Positions 1-6,612 of a DNA stretch of 33,179 bases are shown here, piece after piece. A program made the translations under genes and the position numbers. Below the pieces are notes generated by a model. The model saw nothing but the letters and a program-made list of their open reading frames with translations, was not told the origin of the DNA and did no database searches. Numbering within the stretch: position 1 is the stretch's first letter; each line of letters starts with the position of its first letter. This DNA comes from JBFJKD01 sp041601945 (GTDB taxonomy: Bacteria > Pseudomonadota > Gammaproteobacteria > Pseudomonadales > Porticoccaceae), in the NCBI GenBank assembly GCA_041601945.1, contig JBFIHG010000031.1, positions 1 through 33,179 of the forward strand. Direction: 5' to 3'.

Positions 1-1052
1 GTGCTCACCAGATGGTGAACATTGGCGAAGCTTTCCAGGGCAAATAGTTTTGGCACGCGAATGCTGCCAGGTTTACAGGAGCGACCAATATCATTGCGTA
101 ATAAATCCACAATCATCAGATTTTCGGCCCGGTCCTTATTGCTATTCAGTAACCGAATAGCGGCTTCCTGGTCCTCCTGTAATGTTTGACCCCGACGCGC
201 TGTGCCTTTGATGGGTTTGGTTTCGACTATATTGCCGGCGACTTTCAGGAATCGCTCTGGCGAAAAGCTGAGCACAGCCTGCTCGCCCCATTCTAGATAG
301 GCGCTAAAGGGGGACGGTAATACGCTGCGCAGGTGCTGGAAAGCACACCAGGGATCGCCCTGGTAAGCGGCGCTAAAATGTTGCGCGTAATTGACCTGAT
401 AACAGTCCCCGTCAGCGATATAACGTTTTATACGGGATAACGATTTCAGATATGTGGCCTTGTCCGTAGCGGGACGAAAATTATCCGTCAGACAGAAATC
501 TGGAGCAGAGTTTTCCCCGCCACGCTGGATTTTTTTATGTAAATCATGTCCGGTTAAGGCCGTTACTGCAGCGCGTAACGGCGCCGGACAGGCGGGATGG
601 AATACGCGCCACGCCTGGCGCGTTTGATGGTTAATAACAATTCCCCACAGGTACAATCCGAGGCGCATGTCGGGAAAATCAACCACATCAATTGCTGCCG
701 GTGTTGAAACGTTTGTGCGGCCCAATGAGTAACCAAAAGTGCCGATCAGACCTCCGGTAAAAGGCAGCGAACCAGGCTGGTAGACCGAGTGTTCGATGCT
801 GTCCAGAACTTGCTGTGCGAGCATAAAGGGATCTGCAGAGGACTCTGTAGTGGCCGCTTGTGATCCGCCGATCCGGGTGATGCCGTCGCGTGTTTCGAGG
901 ATTTGCTGGGGTGCTGCACTGATGATATCGAAGCGTCCCTGCAGGGAACGTGGTTTGCCGCTGTCCAGCCACACCGGGGAGGGTAGCGTGCGAATTTGTT
1001 CGAACACCTGCGCGGCATTAGCGGGGTAGGGGAAATCCTGAATGTCGGTCAT
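1..1052 (-). CDS. pabB: Aminodeoxychorismate synthase component I (PabB), 3' end outside window
   Basis: With the amidotransferase PabA, this enzyme converts chorismate and glutamine-derived ammonia to 4-amino-4-deoxychorismate, the p-aminobenzoate branch of folate synthesis in the cytoplasm. The frame is open from an ATG at 1052 to the left edge, giving about 350 of the roughly 450 residues usual for the family; the missing part is the C-terminus. The chorismate-binding core is clear: DCYQVNYAQ, SFSPERFL, then PIKGTARRG near residue 280. The Lys of PIKGT is the PabB-type residue, where anthranilate synthase TrpE has Ala. Further on are DLLRNDIGRSC and FANVHHLVS at the edge. It is divergent from rraA across 145 bp. 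TrpE and isochorismate synthase are the alternatives, and the PIKGT residue argues against them. Confidence 0.93.
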   Translation of the reverse strand, partial: MTDIQDFPYPANAAQVFEQIRTLPSPVWLDSGKPRSLQGRFDIISAAPQQILETRDGITRIGGSQAATTESSADPFMLAQQVLDSIEHSVYQPGSLPFTGGLIGTFGYSLGRTNVSTPAAIDVVDFPDMRLGLYLWGIVINHQTRQAWRVFHPACPAPLRAAVTALTGHDLHKKIQRGGENSAPDFCLTDNFRPATDKATYLKSLSRIKRYIADGDCYQVNYAQHFSAAYQGDPWCAFQHLRSVLPSPFSAYLEWGEQAVLSFSPERFLKVAGNIVETKPIKGTARRGQTLQEDQEAAIRLLNSNKDRAENLMIVDLLRNDIGRSCKPGSIRVPKLFALESFANVHHLVS

Positions 1053-1116
1053 CAAGCATATTCGTTACTATGGTTACAGGGACATACCTGGTCGTGATTA
1101 TGACATTTATCGGCGG

Positions 1117-1144
1117 TTAAACGGCGGGCATTTTCCCGTATAAT
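1117..1144 (+). promoter_or_regulatory. Candidate sigma70 promoter for rraA
   Basis: A perfect -10 box TATAAT lies at 1139-1144, with a weak -35-like TTAAAC at 1117-1122 and a 16-bp spacer. It sits 53 bp before the rraA start in the pabB/rraA divergent gap. Only the -10 is convincing. Confidence 0.45.
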
Positions 1145-1197
1145 TCCAACGTTTGAACATCACCCTGACCACACATCTTTTTGCCCGGAGTCGAGTA

Positions 1198-1701
1198 ATG
1201 AGCGCAACAACTACCATTGGCGATATCACTCCGGATTTATGTGATCGCCATCCGGAGCTGATCAGCGTGCTGGAACCAATGCTATCCAATTTTGGTGGGC
1301 GCGAGGGGTTTGGCGGGGAAATCGTGACGGTGAAGTGTTTGGAGGATAACTCCCTCGTCAAGGAAACACTGGGTACCCCAGGTCAGGGCAAGGTACTGGT
1401 GGTGGATGGCGGGGGATCTCTACGCAGAGCGTTACTGGGAGATATGATTGCTGAAAGCGCGGCTAAAAACCTGTGGGAAGGCGTCATTATCTACGGCTGT
1501 ATTCGCGATGTCAGTGCGATCTCGCAAATCGATTTAGGTGTGCAGGCGCTGGCTGCAATCCCGCTAAAAACAGAGAAACGGGGCCTCGGTGATTTCAACA
1601 TCCCCGTGACATTTGGTGGCGTGACCTTCAGGCCCGGAGAGCACGTGTATGCAGATAGTAATGGCGTGGTGGTGTCCGTGAAGGCGCTACCAAAAAATTG
1701 A
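1198..1701 (+). CDS. rraA: RraA family protein (regulator of RNase E activity A)
   Basis: In E. coli, RraA is a ring-shaped trimer that binds RNase E and lowers mRNA decay; the same fold includes 4-hydroxy-4-methyl-2-oxoglutarate aldolases. The 167-aa product matches the usual 160-170 aa. It carries the family core: GGREGFGGEIVTVKC, VLVVDGGGSLRRALLGD, then GVIIYGCIRDV, whose Arg-Asp pair is the aldolase-type metal/substrate site. The ATG at 1198 was chosen because GGAG (1187-1190) is well spaced before it; an in-frame start at 1153 would add 15 residues that lack family character. It converges on the alpha/beta hydrolase gene with 15 bp between stop codons. The sequence alone does not settle regulator against aldolase, but length and overall match favour RraA. 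Confidence 0.9.
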   Translation: MSATTTIGDITPDLCDRHPELISVLEPMLSNFGGREGFGGEIVTVKCLEDNSLVKETLGTPGQGKVLVVDGGGSLRRALLGDMIAESAAKNLWEGVIIYGCIRDVSAISQIDLGVQALAAIPLKTEKRGLGDFNIPVTFGGVTFRPGEHVYADSNGVVVSVKALPKN

Positions 1702-1716
1702 GCTGGTGTCCTCTGA

Positions 1717-2514
1717 CTAGGCGGAATTAAAGTACGTTAACAACGCCTGCGCAACAGTGTCTGGCTGGTCGATATCTGCGAGGTGTCCGGCGTTGTCGAT
1801 TAGCAGGGTTTGCGTGGCGCCCTTAATACCGTTGGCAAAAGCCTGGGCATAAGCAGGAGGAATGATCTTGTCTTCTTTGCCCCAGATTAAGAGTGTGTCA
1901 TGTGTGACGCGGTGCAGTCGTTTTCCCAGGCCGCGATCGCCAAACGGCCATAGATAACGCGCCGCCGCTTCCATGCCGCGATAGCGCAGGATTTCCCATT
2001 CTTCCTTGTCATTTTCATTCACCGGGGGCGCAAAAGCTTCGTCAAATGCGTGCTCGCGATGGCACAATAATTTTTTCTGCTGGGAAAAAGTTTGCGCAAA
2101 AAAATCTGGTAAGGGATGGGTTTCGTGGTACAGACCGAAGGGTGCGATAAGCGCCAGCCGTCCAACACTACGGGGCGAGTGCGCCGCAACGTCTGCCAGC
2201 AGGGTACCGCCAAGACAGGCACCGATCATATCCGCGCCGGTCAGGCCAGATTGCTCCAGTAAATCAAGGGTCGCGCAAATCCAGTCCGCATTATCGTCGA
2301 GCAACAGGTGTCCTGGTTCGGCGCCGGGCAAGCCGGGCAGAGATGGAACCACCACGCGATAGTGTTGTGCGAGGCGATCGAACAGCGGTAGCCATTTCGG
2401 TCGTCCACCGATGCCCGCCACAAACCCCAGGGGCTTGCCGGAACCTTTTTCCCACACCCGATGCCGGGCGCCATTGACGGTGACAAAGGAGGTTTTTAAG
2501 GTGGCATTATTCAT
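1717..2514 (-). CDS. Alpha/beta hydrolase with Cys at the nucleophile elbow
   Basis: A 265-aa cytosolic alpha/beta-hydrolase-fold protein without a signal peptide. The core order is visible: an oxyanion-region GIGG near residue 34, nucleophile elbow GACLGG (98-103), acid in WGKEDKIIPP (Asp215) and histidine in NAGHLADIDQP (His244). The usual Ser of GxSxG is Cys100, giving a Cys-Asp-His arrangement as in dienelactone hydrolase. It may therefore be a thiol hydrolase, a C-C or lactone hydrolase, or have lost esterase activity. The start at 2514 overlaps the stop of the upstream monooxygenase gene by 8 bp, so translational coupling is likely. A longer in-frame start at 2622 would run 116 bp into that gene and was rejected. 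The context suggests it acts on the monooxygenase product; the substrate is unknown. Confidence 0.85.
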   Translation of the reverse strand: MNNATLKTSFVTVNGARHRVWEKGSGKPLGFVAGIGGRPKWLPLFDRLAQHYRVVVPSLPGLPGAEPGHLLLDDNADWICATLDLLEQSGLTGADMIGACLGGTLLADVAAHSPRSVGRLALIAPFGLYHETHPLPDFFAQTFSQQKKLLCHREHAFDEAFAPPVNENDKEEWEILRYRGMEAAARYLWPFGDRGLGKRLHRVTHDTLLIWGKEDKIIPPAYAQAFANGIKGATQTLLIDNAGHLADIDQPDTVAQALLTYFNSA

Positions 2515-3787
2515 GGGAATTCCCCGCGGCTCTGTCAGCCATCGGCATGGGTTTGGGCCACCAGTGATGTTCCCATTCATTTTCAAAAATATGTTCGATT
2601 TGTGGACGTACGTATTTGGCAAACATGTCGGTGTTGTAGGTTGCCAGATCCCGTTGCATATTGCCGTACTGGAGCAAAACCATCAGGTTGCCGAAATGCA
2701 AATCCTTGATGGCGGTGGTTAGTTTCTCCGCCACCTGGTCGGGGGAGCCGATCACCACAAATCCTTTTTCAACCATTTCTTCGAAGCTTGGCGGGCCGCC
2801 GCCACTTTCAACTTTTGCAGCTCCGGCACCAGCGGCGTCGGCACCAGCAGTTTGTCCGGCCAGTTTGGCGACCTGGGATTGGGCGCGGGCGCGCAGGGTA
2901 GCTTCGGTCATATAACCGGGCGGGGCAACGTATTTGGGGGACACTTTCAGAGAGCGGTTGTAGAAATACTCCGCCGGTTCGCGATACAGATCGAGAGCTT
3001 CCTGTTCGGTTTCGGCGACGCCCACAAATTGTAAAAAGGCAGCGCGGTACGGGTTGGGCTCTTTGCCAAGATTTTTCATTTCCCGCCAGAACCCTTGCAT
3101 CGTAGCTTGTCCAGCCAGGTAACCGTAGTAGGACAGGTAGGCGTAGACGTAATCCACATCGGCGCACCAGCGCCAGGTTTCCACCGCGCCGCCACCGGGA
3201 ATCCATACCGGTGGATGGGGTTGCTGGATTGGTCTCGGCCAGGGATTGACGTAACGCTGTTGATTAAAACGACCATGAAAAGCAAAGGGATCAGTTTCGG
3301 TCCAGCAGCGCATAATTAAATCGTGGGCTTCGTGGTAGCGCTGTCGCAACTGACTTGGGTTTTGCCCATAGGCATAGCAGGTGTCCATGGGCGTTCCGAC
3401 TGGAAAGCCCGCTATCAAACGGCCCCCGGACAGACAATCGAGCATCGCAAATTCTTCCGCGACCCGCGTCGGTGGGTTATACAGGGCCAGAGAATTACCC
3501 ATTACACATATCGCGGCATCCGTGGTGGAGCGCGCCAGGGTAGATGCCAATAAATTAGGCGAGGGCATCATGCCATAGGCATTGGAGTGGTGCTCATTAA
3601 CACAGATGGCGTCAAATCCGACCGCATCCGCGTGTTCCAGTTCGCTGATAAATTCGTGGTACATATGGTGGGCTTTGCGCGGATCGAATAATTTCGAGTT
3701 TACATCTACCCACACCGATTCATGTTTTTCGGCAAAATCCTCTGGCAGGTCCATATAGGGCATGAGATGGAAATACATTAATTTCAT
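2507..3787 (-). CDS. LLM-class (luciferase-like) flavin-dependent oxidoreductase
   Basis: A 426-aa bacterial-luciferase-type TIM-barrel monooxygenase, which would use reduced FMN and O2 from a separate reductase. Family landmarks are the N-terminal MKLMYFHLMPYMDLP, VNEHH (63-67), a RVAEEFAMLDCLSGGRL stretch (108-124) with the next strand GFPVGTP, and a C-terminal GSPDQVAEKL (347-356) typical of the subfamily. The protein is longer than the common 340-370 aa; residues 311-332 form an Ala/Gly-rich low-complexity insert that probably loops out. It is the first gene of a two-gene unit with the Cys-type alpha/beta hydrolase. Candidate reactions are hydroxylation or Baeyer-Villiger-like oxidation of a lipid or ketone; the family does not predict the substrate. 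Confidence 0.9.
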   Translation of the reverse strand: MKLMYFHLMPYMDLPEDFAEKHESVWVDVNSKLFDPRKAHHMYHEFISELEHADAVGFDAICVNEHHSNAYGMMPSPNLLASTLARSTTDAAICVMGNSLALYNPPTRVAEEFAMLDCLSGGRLIAGFPVGTPMDTCYAYGQNPSQLRQRYHEAHDLIMRCWTETDPFAFHGRFNQQRYVNPWPRPIQQPHPPVWIPGGGAVETWRWCADVDYVYAYLSYYGYLAGQATMQGFWREMKNLGKEPNPYRAAFLQFVGVAETEQEALDLYREPAEYFYNRSLKVSPKYVAPPGYMTEATLRARAQSQVAKLAGQTAGADAAGAGAAKVESGGGPPSFEEMVEKGFVVIGSPDQVAEKLTTAIKDLHFGNLMVLLQYGNMQRDLATYNTDMFAKYVRPQIEHIFENEWEHHWWPKPMPMADRAAGNSHE

Positions 3788-3902
3788 TATGTTCCCCGCT
3801 GGTTACTGCCTGTTCTGATCGGCTGGATGCACAACAATAATTTTCTATTGAGTGTCTTGATAATAGCGAAACCTTGCATACATCGCAACGAAAGTCACAA
3901 GC

Positions 3903-3926
3903 AAAAAAAAGCCGCCCGGAGGCGGC
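3903..3926 (-). terminator. Rho-independent terminator of aceA
   Basis: Read on the minus strand, the stem GCCGCC-TCCG-GGCGGC (3926-3911) is followed by eight T (3910-3903). It lies 24 bp past the aceA stop. A stable GC stem with a U-tract is a textbook intrinsic terminator. Confidence 0.92.
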
Positions 3927-3950
3927 CTTATATAACGGATAATCAGTTAA

Positions 3951-5270
3951 TCAAAATTGCTCTTCTTCGGTGGAACCCGTCAGTGCAGTTACCGAAGACT
4001 TGCCACCCTGAATCACGGTGGTCATATCGTCGAAGTAACCGGTGCCTACTTCCTGCTGGTGGGAAACGAACGTGTAACCGCGGCTGGCTGCGGCGAATTC
4101 CGGCTCCTGCACTTTCTCAACATAATGTTTCATGCCTTCCCCACGGGCATAGCTGTGGGCCAGATCGTACATGTTGTACCACATGTTGTGAATGCCAGCT
4201 AACGTAATGAACTGATATTTGTAACCCATGTTACTCAGTTCCTGCTGAAATTTAGCGATGGTGGCATCGTCGAGGTTTTTCTTCCAGTTGAAAGAGGGCG
4301 AGCAGTTGTAAGCCAACAATTGATCCGGAAATTTGGCATGAATGGCATCGGCAAAACGTTGCGCTTCTTCCAGGCTCGGCGTTGCGGTTTCACACCAGAG
4401 TAAATCCGCATAGGGGGCGTAGGACAGTGCGCGGTCGATAGCTTGATCGAGCCCCGCCCTGACACGATAAAACCCCTCCGGCGTACGTTCGCCGGTCACG
4501 AACGGCTTGTCCCGGTCGTCGCAATCGGAGGTCAGCAGGTCCGCCGCATTGGCGTCAGTGCGCGCCAGTACAATGGTCGGGACGTCGGCAACATCCGCTG
4601 CAAGACGCGCGGCTATTAATTTCTGAATACCTTCCTGCGTGGGCACCAGTACTTTGCCGCCCATATGGCCGCATTTTTTTACCGATGCCAACTGGTCTTC
4701 GAAGTGAACGCCAGCGGCACCTGCTTCGATCATGCTCTTCATCAATTCGTACGCATTGAGCACACCGCCAAAACCGGCCTCGGCATCGGCTACGATGGGT
4801 ACAAAATAGTCCACATAGCCCGCGTCTCCCGGTTTAAGGTTCTTGCCCCACTGGATCTGGTCTGCCCGGGAAAAAGTATTGTTGATCCGTTGCACGACGG
4901 CCGGTACTGAATTAGCCGGGTACAGGGATTGGTCGGGGTACATGGCCATGCCCGCATTGTTGTCCGCAGCGACCTGCCAGCCGGACAAATAAATGGCTTC
5001 AATACCTGCTTTCACCTGTTGTAAGGCCTGTCCGCCGGTCAGTGCACCAAGGCAATTGGCGTAGCCCTTACGAGCCGAGCCATTGACCAACGACCACAGT
5101 TGCTCAGCGCCGCGACGAGCAATAGTGTTTTCCTTCTTGATGGAGCCACGCAGGCGCACGACATCCGCAGCACTGTAGGTTCGGGTGACGCCTTTCCAGC
5201 GCGGGTTTTCGGCCCAGTCTTTTTCAATGCGCGCGATTTCAGCGTTGCGATCATAGTTGCCAGCAGTCAT
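3951..5270 (-). CDS. aceA: Isocitrate lyase
   Basis: The enzyme cleaves isocitrate to succinate and glyoxylate, the first step of the glyoxylate shunt that lets cells grow on acetyl-CoA from fatty acids or acetate. The 439-aa length matches the short E. coli-type enzyme (434 aa) rather than the roughly 530-aa form of Pseudomonas aeruginosa. The catalytic signature KKCGHMGGK lies at 198-206 with catalytic Cys200. VHFEDQ (188-193), the ARTDA segment and WCETATPS also match the family. It is monocistronic: a strong terminator follows, and it is divergent from a LysR gene. The start at 5270 is preceded by AAGGA-like sequence on the minus strand and, just beyond that, by an inverted repeat at 5285-5305. 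Its partner glcB lies downstream of the LysR gene. Confidence 0.98.
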   Translation of the reverse strand: MTAGNYDRNAEIARIEKDWAENPRWKGVTRTYSAADVVRLRGSIKKENTIARRGAEQLWSLVNGSARKGYANCLGALTGGQALQQVKAGIEAIYLSGWQVAADNNAGMAMYPDQSLYPANSVPAVVQRINNTFSRADQIQWGKNLKPGDAGYVDYFVPIVADAEAGFGGVLNAYELMKSMIEAGAAGVHFEDQLASVKKCGHMGGKVLVPTQEGIQKLIAARLAADVADVPTIVLARTDANAADLLTSDCDDRDKPFVTGERTPEGFYRVRAGLDQAIDRALSYAPYADLLWCETATPSLEEAQRFADAIHAKFPDQLLAYNCSPSFNWKKNLDDATIAKFQQELSNMGYKYQFITLAGIHNMWYNMYDLAHSYARGEGMKHYVEKVQEPEFAAASRGYTFVSHQQEVGTGYFDDMTTVIQGGKSSVTALTGSTEEEQF

Positions 5271-5284
5271 CTCGAAATATCCTT

Positions 5285-5305
5285 TGTAGTTACTACGAAT
5301 GTAGT
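5285..5305. promoter_or_regulatory. Candidate operator in aceA leader
   Basis: A perfect inverted repeat GTAGT-T-ACTAC occupies 5286-5296, and a further half-site TGTAGT lies at 5300-5305. The element is 15-35 bp upstream of the aceA start, next to the ribosome binding site, where a bound repressor would block expression. From memory, TGTAGT/ACTACA-type sites are reported for RccR, a repressor of glyoxylate-shunt genes in Pseudomonas. That resemblance is unchecked. Confidence 0.5.
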
Positions 5306-5419
5306 TGTTGCGACGGAATTTTTCCCGACAGTGCGCCCTTATGGCACCGGAAAACTTCGGGGTTGGCAGATTCTAAGGAGTGTGGGATGATTTAGCTAAT
5401 TTATCGTTATTATTTTCGC

Positions 5420-5436
5420 TATTCTTTGTATGAATA
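5420..5436. promoter_or_regulatory. Candidate LysR-type box upstream of the LysR gene
   Basis: The dyad TATTC-N7-GAATA contains a T-N11-A core (5422/5434), the classic LysR-type binding pattern. It ends 13 bp before the regulator's start, overlapping its ribosome-binding region, as expected for negative autoregulation. The pattern is short and AT-rich, so chance is possible. Confidence 0.35.
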
Positions 5437-5449
5437 AAGGGTGCGTGCT

Positions 5450-6385
5450 ATGAATATTCACCGTGTCGACCTCAATTTGTTGGTGTACCTGGATGTCCTG
5501 CTGAGGGAACGGAATGTAACCAGGGCTGCGGCACATCTGGGTATCAGCCAACCGGCATTGAGCAACAGTCTGCGTCGTTTGCGGACCTTATTTGAGGATC
5601 CTCTGCTGGTGCGCACCAGTGAAGGTATGACCCCCACTGAGCGGGCTCTGCAGTTACAACCGGTGATCCGTACCATCCTCGCCGCCGCCGAGCAAGCGCT
5701 GGAGACCCGTAAAGACTTTGATGCCGCTGCAGCCAGCCGCGTGTTTCGTATTATGGCCAGCGACTATGCGGAATCCACCTTGATCCCGGCGCTGTTGCGA
5801 CGCCTACGCAACGAGGCGCCGGGTATCACCCTGGATATTCTAACGCCCAGCGATGTGACGTTTCTGGACGTGGAGCAGGGCAAAGTGGATATGGTGATCA
5901 ATCGTTTTGACAGTATGCCCCAATCCTTTCACCAGACCACGGTCTGGCAGGATACGTATGCGTGTTTACTGAGTAAAAATAATTCCATACGGGAGAACTT
6001 CAACCTGTCGACCTACCTGCAAGGTCGCCATGTGTGGGTAAGTAAAACCGGCATGGGGGCCGGGGTGGGGATGAACCCACAGGATTCGCAGCGCCTTGGC
6101 TGGGTGGACGAAGCCTTAAGACGACAGGGCAAGAAACGTGAAATCACCGTATTTACGCGACATTATCAGGCCGCCGCCTTGCTCGCCGAGCAGCGGGATT
6201 TAATTGTCACCGTGCCCAGTAAACTGGCGGAATTACAGCGTCGCAACCCGCGGGTGGTAATTAAACCTCCGCCTTTCGAGATTCCCCCATTTGAGCTTAA
6301 GATGGCCTGGAGTCCTTTGCTGCAACACAATCCGGCACACCAATGGTTGCGGCGGCTTATCGTCGAAGTGGCGGCCGGGGTGTAA
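5450..6385 (+). CDS. LysR-family transcriptional regulator
   Basis: A 311-aa DNA-binding regulator. The N-terminal winged helix-turn-helix (about residues 5-65) reads LNLLVYLDVLLRERNVTRAA and then ISQPALSNSLRRLR, a canonical LysR helix pair. The remainder is a periplasmic-binding-like effector domain starting near FRIMASDYAES. The ATG at 5450 is preferred over an in-frame GTG at 5441 because the AAAGG at 5436-5440 is correctly spaced only for the ATG. The gene lies between divergent aceA and downstream glcB, so control of the glyoxylate shunt is the natural guess, with acetyl-CoA-derived or glyoxylate-type ligands possible. The 227-bp gap to glcB holds a short inverted repeat GGAAACTTTCC around 6554, but no clear promoter. 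Confidence 0.93.
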   Translation: MNIHRVDLNLLVYLDVLLRERNVTRAAAHLGISQPALSNSLRRLRTLFEDPLLVRTSEGMTPTERALQLQPVIRTILAAAEQALETRKDFDAAAASRVFRIMASDYAESTLIPALLRRLRNEAPGITLDILTPSDVTFLDVEQGKVDMVINRFDSMPQSFHQTTVWQDTYACLLSKNNSIRENFNLSTYLQGRHVWVSKTGMGAGVGMNPQDSQRLGWVDEALRRQGKKREITVFTRHYQAAALLAEQRDLIVTVPSKLAELQRRNPRVVIKPPPFEIPPFELKMAWSPLLQHNPAHQWLRRLIVEVAAGV

Positions 6386-6612
6386 CCATCACTATTCGCC
6401 CCATGTATAGCGGGGATAAAGATCATAAATTAGCCAAAGGTGGGCGTTAACTCTAGAATGCCCCAGCTGGCTCGGCTGCGCCACCACCTGGGTCAGCCAT
6501 TATTGGCGGTGTGCGCTATCGAAAAAAGTAAATATTGGATGGCGGGGCGGCAGGAAACTTTCCGCGTGGCGAACTATGACATTTTTGTATTTTTTAAGGG
6601 TGGAAGCAGGAT

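Noticed and set aside
2515..2622. Longer N-terminus for the alpha/beta hydrolase
   Set aside because: It would run deep inside the upstream monooxygenase gene and adds residues that do not belong to the fold; ATG at 2514 gives a normal start.
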